A stretch of DNA of 64,000 nt from positions 62,001 to 126,000 of the IMG/VR virus record IMGVR_UViG_3300034103_001746; one strand, 5' to 3'. Made by a program: the position numbers and the translations under genes. Under the pieces are notes generated by a model. It worked only from the letters and a program-made list of their open reading frames with translations, searched no databases and was not told the DNA's origin. The DNA comes from a virus. Shown in pieces: positions 29,117 to 37,091 of this stretch (its first letter is position 1; each line of letters opens with the position of its first letter).

Positions 29117-29833
29117 TTACTTTCTTTGTTTCCAGTTAGGTTGATAATTCAACAGGTCTGGAGATATATTTTCCATATTTTGTTGAAGTTTTGTTAATTC
29201 TTTGATGAGCAACACAGCGTCATCATGAGATATATTATCTATATTATCTGATGATATTGCAAGCGTTTGCATTAAAGAAACCACATTAATATTTAATCGC
29301 TTAGACATTACGTCTATAAAGTTGACCTGATTGTTGCTGATTTTAGAGACCGAATTTTCGTCGGGATTATCTTCTATGTCTTTAGCAATTTCTTCAGCCG
29401 CCACAACTTTACGCAATCTTAATGCTCTACGCAAAGCTCGACCTTCTGCTCTGGTTTCGGCCACAGCCACAGGATGATTACGATATACTTTGTCACAATT
29501 ACCCCAATAAACGTCGGCAGAGCCATCCACAACCACTTTATTTAAAAGAGTAGGGTCCGAAGATGGTTCATTTAAATAAAACGCTATGGAATGAACTACG
29601 GTCGCTCTTTTTTCATTATTTGGGTCCGGAGATTGGACCACTTTTGATACAGATTCTACAACTCTACAATTCATAACCTTTTCAAAAATACGTCTCAAAC
29701 CATCTGTTGTGGGATTTCCGGCTATTTTTTCATCTTCAGATAATAAACTTAATACATGATCGGTCCATTCCAAATCATGAATAGAGGGCATCTTATCTTT
29801 TTCCTTTTTTTCCGATGACTTTTCTTTGCTCAT
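29117..29833 (-). CDS. Probable single-strand annealing protein (Erf/Rad52-like)
   Basis: A 238-residue protein with a charged Lys/Glu N-terminus. About residues 20-150 form the likely core, ending in VAVAETRAEGRALRRALRL, a phrase typical of Erf/Rad52-superfamily phage annealing proteins and related DNA-repair proteins, where it forms a helix near the DNA-binding groove. The C-terminal 80 residues are helical, possibly an oligomerisation or partner-binding tail. Such proteins anneal complementary single strands in phage recombination. It is followed by a zinc-ribbon gene that often accompanies this family, and it starts inside the stop of the upstream endonuclease gene (4-base ATGA overlap). 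It coexists with a RecA-like recombinase at 46971-47984. Confidence 0.6.
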   Translation of the reverse strand: MSKEKSSEKKEKDKMPSIHDLEWTDHVLSLLSEDEKIAGNPTTDGLRRIFEKVMNCRVVESVSKVVQSPDPNNEKRATVVHSIAFYLNEPSSDPTLLNKVVVDGSADVYWGNCDKVYRNHPVAVAETRAEGRALRRALRLRKVVAAEEIAKDIEDNPDENSVSKISNNQVNFIDVMSKRLNINVVSLMQTLAISSDNIDNISHDDAVLLIKELTKLQQNMENISPDLLNYQPNWKQRK

Positions 29834-30627
29834 AGTGAATCCTCTATTTCTATTGTCTTTTCGTTTGAGTTTTTTATGTCTTTAATAGCGTTGATTAATT
29901 TAGTATAAACAATACTTGCTCGTGATTGAGAATAGTCATGTATTTGTTTAACCCTAATCAAGGACAATCCTTTTCCTATTATCAATCCTGTTTTTTTCTT
30001 ATCATACTTTTGATTTCTAGCCAAAACATCTTCTCCCCACACGGGAAGAAAATGAGAAGGACCATCAACCTCAATTGCTAGATTCATTGTAGGAAGAAAG
30101 AGGTCAATTTGCAACTTTGTATTTGATAAGATTTGTTCTTTATGAAACTCTACAACAAACCCATCTTCTAGTAATTTTTGTAGAAGAAATTTTTCTAGTT
30201 TTGATCCTGTTTTACTGCTTTTCCTCACAGCTTGATTAGCTGATGCTATAATATTTTCTTTTTGATCGTCATCTAATGCTTGCCATGCTAATTTACTTTT
30301 ATGTTTTCTAGCATCCAGCGTTTGCTGATCCATATCATCCCAAGACTTCATTACAGACAATCCAATTTTACTTTTTGTAATTTCGTCTCTTGATAAACCT
30401 TTAGTTGGATGTTTATGTTTACCAGTCTGTAACGCATTTATTTGGGCTGCGCTTTTGTCTCTAATTGGTATACCTAATTTTTTAGCGTCTCTTCTAATTT
30501 TATTGGCATAGGTTCCACACTCACTAGCTATGTCGGCAAAACTTTTTTTCTGAACTAAATATTGTTCATTAATTAAAGCTATTTTTTGTTGATCTGATAA
30601 TTTATTATACTTTGGTAATAACATCAT
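29830..30627 (-). CDS. HTH plus Vsr/DUF559-like endonuclease, possibly a free-standing homing nuclease
   Basis: A 265-residue protein starting at ATG 30627, five bases after AAGGA. Residues about 26-52 form a helix-turn-helix (KKSFADIASECGTYANKIRR). Residues 65-140 contain short repeated basic helices like the NUMOD modules of homing nucleases. Residues 140-250 carry a PD-(D/E)XK/Vsr-type core: E145, D175 in LQIDLFLP, then E186-V-D-G with H192 and lysines near 210-212. This resembles the Vsr-like family that includes free-standing homing endonucleases such as I-Bth0305I. It interrupts the junction between the sugar cassette and the recombination genes, as a mobile gene would. A DNA-repair nuclease is the alternative. 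Confidence 0.65.
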   Translation of the reverse strand: MMLLPKYNKLSDQQKIALINEQYLVQKKSFADIASECGTYANKIRRDAKKLGIPIRDKSAAQINALQTGKHKHPTKGLSRDEITKSKIGLSVMKSWDDMDQQTLDARKHKSKLAWQALDDDQKENIIASANQAVRKSSKTGSKLEKFLLQKLLEDGFVVEFHKEQILSNTKLQIDLFLPTMNLAIEVDGPSHFLPVWGEDVLARNQKYDKKKTGLIIGKGLSLIRVKQIHDYSQSRASIVYTKLINAIKDIKNSNEKTIEIEDSL

Positions 30628-31069
30628 AAAGTTCCTTAGCGTTTATGTTTTCTATCGTTGCTATAGGTTGCGACCAGCATATACTTAGTAAGTCTTCTAT
30701 TTCTTTATTTCTAGCTATAAGCTTAATATCTGGATTAACATATATACCATGCCAAAACATTACTGGTATAGTATGGTCATTAGACCAGCTTAATTCATCA
30801 ACATAAAGTATTTGTTTTTCTGGAGACGGAAAGGTTTTTGTGACCATAGCGCTTTTAATATCAAAGCACACCAATTTGCCTCTAAAGTATTTGGCTTGAT
30901 TAAGATGTATTATAGGAAATTTTTTATTGGAATCTGTACGATTAAATTGACTATTAAATAGTATGATATTATCATAAGGATGTTGATCGATCATGTCGTT
31001 TAATATATCAATAATCCTATTGCATTTATCAGAATGATCAGCGTTTATTAAATAAAAAGCTATGTCCAC
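30605..31069 (-). CDS. Unknown protein of the sugar cassette
   Basis: A 154-residue protein starting at GTG 31069 (AGAGG six bases upstream, one base after the preceding stop). It has an alternating alpha/beta composition (MDIAFYLINADH, NIILFNSQF, KLVCFDIKSAM), no membrane segment and no motif I can name. The pattern resembles half of a Rossmann-like domain of a glycosyltransferase. It is the last gene of the glycosyltransferase run and overlaps the endonuclease gene by 23 bases. A role in glycan modification is inferred from position only. Confidence 0.4.
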   Translation of the reverse strand: MDIAFYLINADHSDKCNRIIDILNDMIDQHPYDNIILFNSQFNRTDSNKKFPIIHLNQAKYFRGKLVCFDIKSAMVTKTFPSPEKQILYVDELSWSNDHTIPVMFWHGIYVNPDIKLIARNKEIEDLLSICWSQPIATIENINAKELYDVITKV

Positions 31070-31070
31070 T

Positions 31071-31796
31071 TTATGCCTCTATAAGTTTTAGAAGTTTATT
31101 GTTTATAAAATTTTCCATAGAATATTGTTGAATATTATCTTTTAACGATATCAAATTTAATTCTTTTATATTGTCTATTAAATTACCATTTAAAGATATA
31201 TTTTTAATTCCACAAGACTGTGCCTCAAGACTATAAGATTGTGTTAAATCTAACACATATTCAAATTTATTCAATAATACAGCCATATCAGCGCTATTAG
31301 CTAGTCCAATATTTTGAGGGTGATTAAATTGGGGATTATTGATTAATACAATTTTAGTATTACTTTTAGGATATAGGATATCGTCTAACAGCTGATGATT
31401 GATAGTATTATCATTATGCAATATAGTTAAAATTTTATCATTTCTTTGTGTTTTTAAATCCACAAATACTGTTGAATCATATATATATTCATAAGTTTCA
31501 CCTTGCTTTATGGTTTTAATATTAAACTTATGACAATATTCGGTTAGATCCTTATGGACAATATCACCCATAAAAATAACGATGTTAATTTTGTCTTTAA
31601 ACGTATCAACAAACTCATGGAATTCTTGAGTATATTCATATATTGGTAAGATCACCGTATTTGGTTGATATTTATGATAGGCATCAAAAATATTACCATG
31701 TAAAGACCCATTAATAATATCAATCTTTTGATTAAGTTGTTGTAATAGTGGAAAGTATATTCTTTGATTGCAAACATGGGCTAAGATTTTATTCAT
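31071..31796 (-). CDS. Putative GT-B-like glycosyltransferase
   Basis: A 241-residue alpha/beta protein, short for a full GT-B enzyme (usually 300-400). Strands such as INIVIFMGDIV and TKIVLINNP alternate with helices. Near residues 190-215, SYSLEAQSCGIKNISLNG resembles the donor-sugar-binding loop of GT-B enzymes (E-A-x-S/A-C-G), though the usual E-x7-E is not complete. It sits among five sugar-related genes and starts inside the stop of the preceding nucleotidyltransferase-like gene. It may be a reduced glycosyltransferase or a non-catalytic partner of its neighbours. Confidence 0.45.
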   Translation of the reverse strand: MNKILAHVCNQRIYFPLLQQLNQKIDIINGSLHGNIFDAYHKYQPNTVILPIYEYTQEFHEFVDTFKDKINIVIFMGDIVHKDLTEYCHKFNIKTIKQGETYEYIYDSTVFVDLKTQRNDKILTILHNDNTINHQLLDDILYPKSNTKIVLINNPQFNHPQNIGLANSADMAVLLNKFEYVLDLTQSYSLEAQSCGIKNISLNGNLIDNIKELNLISLKDNIQQYSMENFINNKLLKLIEA

Positions 31797-32485
31797 ACTG
31801 TTTCTTTTATTTTGTTAGAGTCTTTTATACTGGAAATTTTGATAATACTATTATTTTTAGTTTTGACCGGATGATAAAGTGTACCAGCATCGATTGATTT
31901 ATTAATTAATTCAAATAAAAACATATTTCTCATAGACTGGTTGTATATAGTCTTATATTTGAGCATAGACGAGTTGTCAATGTATATTATTTCATTCCAC
32001 GCATTATCTGTTAAATTAAAAAACATGTGTTGTACTTTAGAATCAATAATCGTAAAACCAATAGGAAAATCCGCTTTATTAGAATTAGTATAATAGATTT
32101 TTGGTATTGTAAGATCAGAATTTAATAAATTATTTTTGATATCGTTATTAAACAATATGCCATTATTAATAATAATACATCCGTCATATTTTTTTGTATT
32201 GTATTGATTTAGTATAAGTTCAAAAGCATATCCGTGATTAGCTGATTCATATAAATCATTTTTTATGATATAAACATTTGGATATTCGATTCTTTTTTTA
32301 ATTTTATCCAATCCAAAACCCAAAATAACATACGTATCTATTACCTTATCTCTGATGTTGGCAATTTGACAATTTATTAATTCTTTAGATTTAGATTTTT
32401 TAGATTTTAATAAGCCTTTTGGGCCTACAGATTTCATACCTCTAGTAATTTCATAAGATAGAATAAAACAAGCTAATTTTTTCAT
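31793..32485 (-). CDS. Putative nucleotidyltransferase / GT-A-fold sugar enzyme
   Basis: A 230-residue protein. The N-terminus (residues 1-30, FILSYEITRGMKSVGPKGLL) reads like the phosphate-binding loop of sugar-nucleotidyltransferases, which is normally G-x-G-T/S-R-M ... P-K-x-L. Then come INCQIANIRD and TYVILGFGLDKIKKRI, like the second helix and strand of that fold, and a YDGCIIINNGILF strand in the place of the acidic metal-binding site. The glycine loop is degenerate, so activity is doubtful. Overlapping starts and stops place it in one transcript with the neighbouring methyltransferase-like and glycosyltransferase genes. Confidence 0.45.
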   Translation of the reverse strand: MKKLACFILSYEITRGMKSVGPKGLLKSKKSKSKELINCQIANIRDKVIDTYVILGFGLDKIKKRIEYPNVYIIKNDLYESANHGYAFELILNQYNTKKYDGCIIINNGILFNNDIKNNLLNSDLTIPKIYYTNSNKADFPIGFTIIDSKVQHMFFNLTDNAWNEIIYIDNSSMLKYKTIYNQSMRNMFLFELINKSIDAGTLYHPVKTKNNSIIKISSIKDSNKIKETV

Positions 32486-32892
32486 AGTTTCTTTTGTAAA
32501 ACAATAACAACATGATTATTGTCATTATATATTTTATATATTTTGATACCATCCATTTGTGAAATAATTTCTATCATATCAGAATCTAAAAATAAAGACT
32601 TAGACTGAGCTACAATATTGGATAAAAATTGACTATTAGCATTTCCCTTAGCGACATCTTTGCAAATTTTTGTGGCGTTAAGAAACTTAAAAGTTAAAAA
32701 GCCAGAATTGGTTAGTTTTTTACATAAATTTACAATATACGAAACCCTATCCTTATACAAATAAGAGTCTAATACTCCACAGATAATTTCTCCGCACGTA
32801 CCATTAGTTACCTTATCTAGATGATCAATAGTCAAATTGAAATAACCATCAAGATTATCTGATTCTGTAATAACAATATTAAGTTTATTCAT
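32482..32892 (-). CDS. Short methyltransferase-like protein
   Basis: A 136-residue protein resembling the C-terminal half of class I SAM-dependent methyltransferases: CGEIICGVLDSYLYKD in the place of strand 4, the helix VSYIVNLCKKLTNSG, and GFLTFKFLN as strand 5. It ends with paired strands GIKIYKIY and NHVVIVLQK. The SAM-binding glycine loop is missing and I see no broken copy of it upstream, because the preceding gene ends in its own overlap. It may therefore be a partial domain with a binding role. It lies between glycosyltransferase and nucleotidyltransferase-like genes with ATGA-type overlaps. Confidence 0.4.
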   Translation of the reverse strand: MNKLNIVITESDNLDGYFNLTIDHLDKVTNGTCGEIICGVLDSYLYKDRVSYIVNLCKKLTNSGFLTFKFLNATKICKDVAKGNANSQFLSNIVAQSKSLFLDSDMIEIISQMDGIKIYKIYNDNNHVVIVLQKKL

Positions 32893-33806
32893 ATGATATA
32901 TGCCTCATTATTAGACTGATTAATAAGATTGCTGGTATGATTTTTAAATTTTTCAAAGTTGTAATTCAATTCTAGATGTGTCGTATATGTTTCTGTCAAT
33001 GGGGATATTAATGCTTGTTTAGCAACAGAAATAAGATCCTGAACGGTTCTTGCCATATATAAATTTGGCGTATTTGTATAATTATTAATTATCATGGGCG
33101 TAGCATATGTAATAACCTTACATCCACAAGCAACAGCGCACAAGAGATTAATAATATTATGTTCACCAAGATCTATACATACGGAATATTGATTAAATAA
33201 ATCTCTTATTAAGTCTATATCAAAATGAATCTCTGTTAAAATATCAATTTCGAGTCCTTGGCTGTGTAAAAATTGAGCTAATGGTTCTATATTTGGGGAT
33301 TTTTCAAAATTTAAAAGTAATACTTTGTTTGATCTAACTTTTTTCTCTGGATATAGTTTATTTGTAGGAACACCATAATTGTAGACAACGCGATTGTTGA
33401 GCCTCCACGAGTCCGCAACATCTTGAGAAAAGAATACTTTAGTATCTCTTCTTAGGTTTTGATCTAACAATACAACATCTTCTTTTTTAATTTGTTGTGG
33501 TTTATATGAGTGTGTAAAGATAATAGCGTTTAGATGCTCTACAGCAAATCTTTTGTGTGTCGAATATCCAATAATATTATTTGTAATACCAAGATTATAA
33601 TTAAATAGATGCTCTTGATTATTATCAACAAGAGTCATATTAGATTCTTTTAATCCTAAAAAATTATATGTTTTTGGTGAAAAAAGTCTAAATCCACTTT
33701 CTGATAATAGAAGATCAAATAAGCTTCTTTGTGGTTCATATAAAATGTTGATTGGTTGATTATTAAATTTATTTAATATATTACCAGTAATTTTGCTTAG
33801 ATACAT
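32889..33806 (-). CDS. Putative GT-B-fold glycosyltransferase
   Basis: A 305-residue protein with a GT-B-like C-terminal half: KVLLLNFEKSPNIEPLAQFL, the linker of two Rossmann domains, then INLLCAVACGCKVITY (about residues 215-235), which matches the donor-binding region (EAMACGxPVI in GT4 enzymes) with its first Glu missing. The N-terminal half is a looser alpha/beta region. It overlaps the upstream glycosyltransferase by 10 bases and the downstream gene by 4, so it is part of one operon. The sugar donor and acceptor cannot be predicted. The lost Glu may mean altered or no catalysis. Confidence 0.5.
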   Translation of the reverse strand: MYLSKITGNILNKFNNQPINILYEPQRSLFDLLLSESGFRLFSPKTYNFLGLKESNMTLVDNNQEHLFNYNLGITNNIIGYSTHKRFAVEHLNAIIFTHSYKPQQIKKEDVVLLDQNLRRDTKVFFSQDVADSWRLNNRVVYNYGVPTNKLYPEKKVRSNKVLLLNFEKSPNIEPLAQFLHSQGLEIDILTEIHFDIDLIRDLFNQYSVCIDLGEHNIINLLCAVACGCKVITYATPMIINNYTNTPNLYMARTVQDLISVAKQALISPLTETYTTHLELNYNFEKFKNHTSNLINQSNNEAYII

Positions 33807-34921
33807 AGCTTAGAGCCTATACTTTCATAGGAGAAGTTATTTAAACACGACATACCATTTTGTTGTTTTCTTAAAAGTAGAGAATCCTGTTTTTGATGCA
33901 TATCATAAACCATTCTCATTTTTTCTATGAGATCATAAATATCAACTTTATACCAATATTCATTAGCATTATAAATATCAAAATCTTCAGACAGTGTTCT
34001 CTGATTTAAAATCACAGGTGTTCTATGGCTTTTAACTAAAAAGCCATTATCATCAGTAATATAATCTTTCATTCCCGTATTTTGATTAACTATAGGAGTC
34101 TTACCAAGTACCACAGCTTCGGCAGCTGGTCTACAAAATGCTTCGCCATAAGATGGTGCAACAAAACAATCACAAGAATTATGCAATCCGATAATATCTT
34201 GATAAGATAGTGAGTTAGTTATAATAATTTCTTTTTTGTATTTTTTACTAATGCCTAGCTTATTTTTGACAATATTAATTTCTTCTTCTAGTCTTCTAGC
34301 TACCTCTGTTGGATTTACTCCTCCTTGATTAGTTTTGATAATTAAGCACACGGGTTCAGAGTAATCGAAAGCTAAATTAAAAGCTATTACTAGATCAAGA
34401 ATATTTTTTCTAAAATTATGTTCGCCTATAAAATAGAACTTAAACATATTATCTAGTATACTATTGAGCGATAACTTATAGTTGCGATTTTCTTCAATAA
34501 ATGCTGTGTCTAGCGGTTGTGAAATAATTTTAATATTTGTGGTTACGCCCGATTTTTTGAGACATTGTTCCTCCATCTTTGATGGAACCCACACCTCATC
34601 CATCCTATTAATATTATCTATGCATACTGATTCTTTGATATTATTGGTTTCTAGTACAAATAGGCCAATATTTTTTGTATATGATTTATTTAAAAACAAG
34701 CAATGAGGTAGTGTTTTTTGTATGACCATATCATAATGATCGTACCTATTATTTTCATATCCAATAATTTCTTGGTCATTAAAAGTTAAATCTGGTTTAG
34801 ATAAATATATGGGTCTGGTTGTTATATTTTTGTGTTGTGTAGCTAAAGCTTTTATATAAGATCTTGTAGCCAACCCCCAACCATCATTTTGACGATAGGG
34901 CCCTATAAACAAAGTATTCAT
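33797..34921 (-). CDS. GT4-family glycosyltransferase
   Basis: A 374-residue GT-B enzyme. The N-terminal GPYRQNDGWGLATRSYIKAL (residues 7-26) is the acceptor-side glycine-rich loop and helix typical of GT4 enzymes. The C-terminal Rossmann domain has FKFYFIGEHNFRKN and, at about residues 258-275, CFVAPSYGEAFCRPAAEA, with an intact E-x7-E motif that holds the donor nucleotide. It should transfer a sugar from a nucleotide donor, retaining anomeric configuration, in the cytoplasm. The 4-base ATGA overlap with the upstream GT4 gene suggests the two act in sequence. Acceptor unknown: virion protein, host glycan or DNA are all possible. Confidence 0.8.
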   Translation of the reverse strand: MNTLFIGPYRQNDGWGLATRSYIKALATQHKNITTRPIYLSKPDLTFNDQEIIGYENNRYDHYDMVIQKTLPHCLFLNKSYTKNIGLFVLETNNIKESVCIDNINRMDEVWVPSKMEEQCLKKSGVTTNIKIISQPLDTAFIEENRNYKLSLNSILDNMFKFYFIGEHNFRKNILDLVIAFNLAFDYSEPVCLIIKTNQGGVNPTEVARRLEEEINIVKNKLGISKKYKKEIIITNSLSYQDIIGLHNSCDCFVAPSYGEAFCRPAAEAVVLGKTPIVNQNTGMKDYITDDNGFLVKSHRTPVILNQRTLSEDFDIYNANEYWYKVDIYDLIEKMRMVYDMHQKQDSLLLRKQQNGMSCLNNFSYESIGSKLCI

Positions 34922-36588
34922 TTAATGCTATCCTTCATATGTGCATAATTAATATAATCTTCTGGATTTAATTTATCTAAATTATTTTTAGCCGTTTGTC
35001 CTAAATTATGGTTTTTAATAATAGTATTTAATATATCTAGTGCCTTTTGAACACTGTAACCTTCCGTACTTAATCCTTGAGTAATAAAACCATAATCTAA
35101 ATCCCTAATGATATTTAGCATAATAGTTGATGATCCAATTTGATGGTTAGGAAGATGTTTTGACACCAAGAAGGTTATTAGATCATATGAATTATTAATA
35201 TTTTCTGGAATATCTGTAATTTCTTCCATTAATGGAATTACTTGATCCCATTTACCTTGCAAACCAGTCAGTTGAATATTATCGAAATAATTTTCCCATT
35301 TTTTAGCTATGTCATCCCAATTATAATATTTTTCTGTTAATTTTCTAGTCTCAAATCTTTTTTGTTCCTTTAGTGGCTCAGGCATCTTATAAAAAGATTC
35401 AAGCGTTTGTATTAAATCTTTATTATCTGGAAAAACCCTAATGGCTCTGGTTTCTAATTCTTTGAAATATTGTCCAACCTTAATTGGGTAACCATTAACT
35501 TTCCTTACTACATCGCTCATAGCGCTATAGTCTATGGATGCAACTGGGACGCCGCAAGCAGAAGCTTCTACCTGTGGCATACCAAAACCTTCGCAAATAG
35601 CATATTGTACATAAATATCAAAAAGATTCATCACCATGGCCAAGTTATTGGATGAAACACCATTACTAACATTTGGCATACTACAAGCCTTCTGTCCACA
35701 TCTTGGACAAACTGCTACTGGATGTTGAAATAATGATGGATAAAAATATCCACAGCTTTTGCAAGAATAAGTGAACAGCACCCTGTTTCCGATTTTGTAT
35801 TCTTTTAATAGTTGCGGTATATCCCAACCAGCATCCGGATAGCTTGTATGTAAATATAAATACAGGTTTTTGCCTAATTTATGATTGTTGGTTTGTTCAC
35901 ATTTTTCTAGTAGCTTTTTGATTGCGTAAAATAAGTCTGGTATTAGTTTACGCTTTTGATTCCTCATTACTGACCCAACAATAAATAAGTCTTCGCTGAG
36001 ATTAAACATCTTACGAAGTCCTTTTCTATCAGTTGTGGGTACGAATGTTTGTAGATCTACACCTGGAGATGTTGTGTCAATATAATTAATTTTGCCATTA
36101 CTTTGTTTGATTAGGGTATCTCTACCAAAATCAGAATAAGTAAATATCGCATCCGCATGTAAAAACGTATCTATCCAATCCTCTTGTTGTGGTTCAGAAT
36201 CGACTGTTGGCATTAGTACCCAGTGAAAAAATGGTCTTAGTGGAGAGAATTGTTGATAAGAATTCATCCAATAATCTCTAACATCAAAAACCACATCTGG
36301 TTGAAAATCTAATAGAACTCTTTCAAATCTCCATCGACCAAACTGATTTTCAGCAGAAGATTGGTATTCTGAATATCTGGGGTCTTTTTCATCAACGGCT
36401 CCAGCATAATATTTCCAATGAATATCTACGTCTTTTGGGTCGTTAGTTTTTCCATAACAAGCAAGTTCAGCTATGTCATACTTGCCTGTGGCATGAAGTC
36501 TCTTTAATATTTCTTTAGCATAAGTACCGAATCCTGAGCTTAAAAAGCTAGCCTCTGATACCATTAAGATTTTAAGTTTTTTATTCAT
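34918..36588 (-). CDS. GT4-family glycosyltransferase with inserted zinc ribbon
   Basis: A 556-residue GT-B enzyme. LMVSEASFLSSGFGTYAKEI (residues 8-27) is the GT4 glycine-rich loop, and CEGFGMPQVEASACGVPVAS (about residue 330) carries the E-x7-E donor motif. Between them, at about residues 273-296, the protein has CKSCG and CPRCG, a four-cysteine zinc ribbon inside the C-terminal Rossmann domain, which is unusual for the family. The last 120 residues are a helical extension. It is the first gene after the ssb terminator, and I see no ribosome site in front of its ATG (36588). It starts a run of seven overlapping sugar-related genes. Confidence 0.8.
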   Translation of the reverse strand: MNKKLKILMVSEASFLSSGFGTYAKEILKRLHATGKYDIAELACYGKTNDPKDVDIHWKYYAGAVDEKDPRYSEYQSSAENQFGRWRFERVLLDFQPDVVFDVRDYWMNSYQQFSPLRPFFHWVLMPTVDSEPQQEDWIDTFLHADAIFTYSDFGRDTLIKQSNGKINYIDTTSPGVDLQTFVPTTDRKGLRKMFNLSEDLFIVGSVMRNQKRKLIPDLFYAIKKLLEKCEQTNNHKLGKNLYLYLHTSYPDAGWDIPQLLKEYKIGNRVLFTYSCKSCGYFYPSLFQHPVAVCPRCGQKACSMPNVSNGVSSNNLAMVMNLFDIYVQYAICEGFGMPQVEASACGVPVASIDYSAMSDVVRKVNGYPIKVGQYFKELETRAIRVFPDNKDLIQTLESFYKMPEPLKEQKRFETRKLTEKYYNWDDIAKKWENYFDNIQLTGLQGKWDQVIPLMEEITDIPENINNSYDLITFLVSKHLPNHQIGSSTIMLNIIRDLDYGFITQGLSTEGYSVQKALDILNTIIKNHNLGQTAKNNLDKLNPEDYINYAHMKDSIK

Positions 36589-36603
36589 ATTAGATGATAA
36601 GAG

Positions 36604-36637
36604 AAAAAAGATAGGGGGTTTTTACACCCCCATCTTT
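36604..36637 (-). terminator. Rho-independent terminator after ssb
   Basis: On the leftward strand an AAGAT/ATCTT outer stem (36632-36636 with 36608-36612), a single-base bulge and a six-pair GGGGGT/ACCCCC inner stem close a six-base loop. A run of T follows. It lies 17 bases past the ssb stop and 15 bases before the next leftward gene. It should stop or attenuate transcription between ssb and the glycosyltransferase operon. Confidence 0.85.
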
Positions 36638-36653
36638 AAGAATGAAAAATATA

Positions 36654-37025
36654 TCAGAACGCTACGGTTTCGTTCTGTTCGGACTTATTCTTCTTTGATA
36701 GCTTGGTAATCTTGGAGAAGTTGTTTACGCGTACCTTTAGAGTACTATGCTTTACTCCATCCTTTTCCCAAGAATCATTACGCAATGAGCCTTCAACTAG
36801 CACTAGATCGCCCTTCTTAAAAGAATCAGCGATGATCTCAGCGCCTGTGTCCCAGGCTTCACATGAAACGAATGTTGTTACCTTATCCTTTTCACCATTA
36901 GACTTGGTATACTCACGAGAAACAGCAACTGTAAAGTTAACAACAGTAGTCTGCCTTCCGCCAGTGTTAACAACACGAACTTCTGGATCACGAGCTAAAT
37001 TTCCTCTTAAGATATTAATATTCAT
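36654..37025 (-). CDS. ssb: Single-stranded DNA-binding protein
   Basis: A bacterial-type SSB of 123 residues from ATG 37025, which has a perfect AAGGAG (37033-37038) seven bases upstream; an in-frame TTG two codons earlier is less likely. The OB fold is clear: ILRGNLARDPEVR at the start, FTVAVSREY, FVSCEAWDTGAEIIADSFKK, and LVLVEGSLRNDSWEKDGVK. The acidic C-terminal tip of cellular SSBs (DDDIPF) is replaced by a basic then neutral tail ending ETVAF, so its partner contacts may differ. It covers single-stranded DNA at the replication fork. It has its own promoter and terminator and can be made in larger amounts than its neighbours. Confidence 0.95.
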   Translation of the reverse strand: MNINILRGNLARDPEVRVVNTGGRQTTVVNFTVAVSREYTKSNGEKDKVTTFVSCEAWDTGAEIIADSFKKGDLVLVEGSLRNDSWEKDGVKHSTLKVRVNNFSKITKLSKKNKSEQNETVAF

Positions 37026-37063
37026 ATTCAAACTCCTTGATGTGAAAAACCAAATTACAAACT

Positions 37064-37091
37064 ATTATAGAAGGTCTCTGATCGGTGTCAA
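37064..37091 (-). promoter_or_regulatory. Consensus sigma70-type promoter for ssb
   Basis: On the leftward strand TTGACA (37091-37086) and TATAAT (37069-37064) are both perfect hexamers, 16 bases apart. The expected start of transcription is near 37057, giving a leader of about 30 bases with AAGGAG before the ssb ATG. The -35 box overlaps the TGA stop of the polymerase C-terminal gene. It suggests recognition by the host housekeeping sigma factor. Confidence 0.85.

Noticed and set aside
30605-36588. Restriction-modification or anti-defence island
   Set aside because: The genes are sugar-related; no DNA methyltransferase motif (for example DPPY) or known anti-defence protein was seen. DNA glycosylation cannot be excluded but is not shown.
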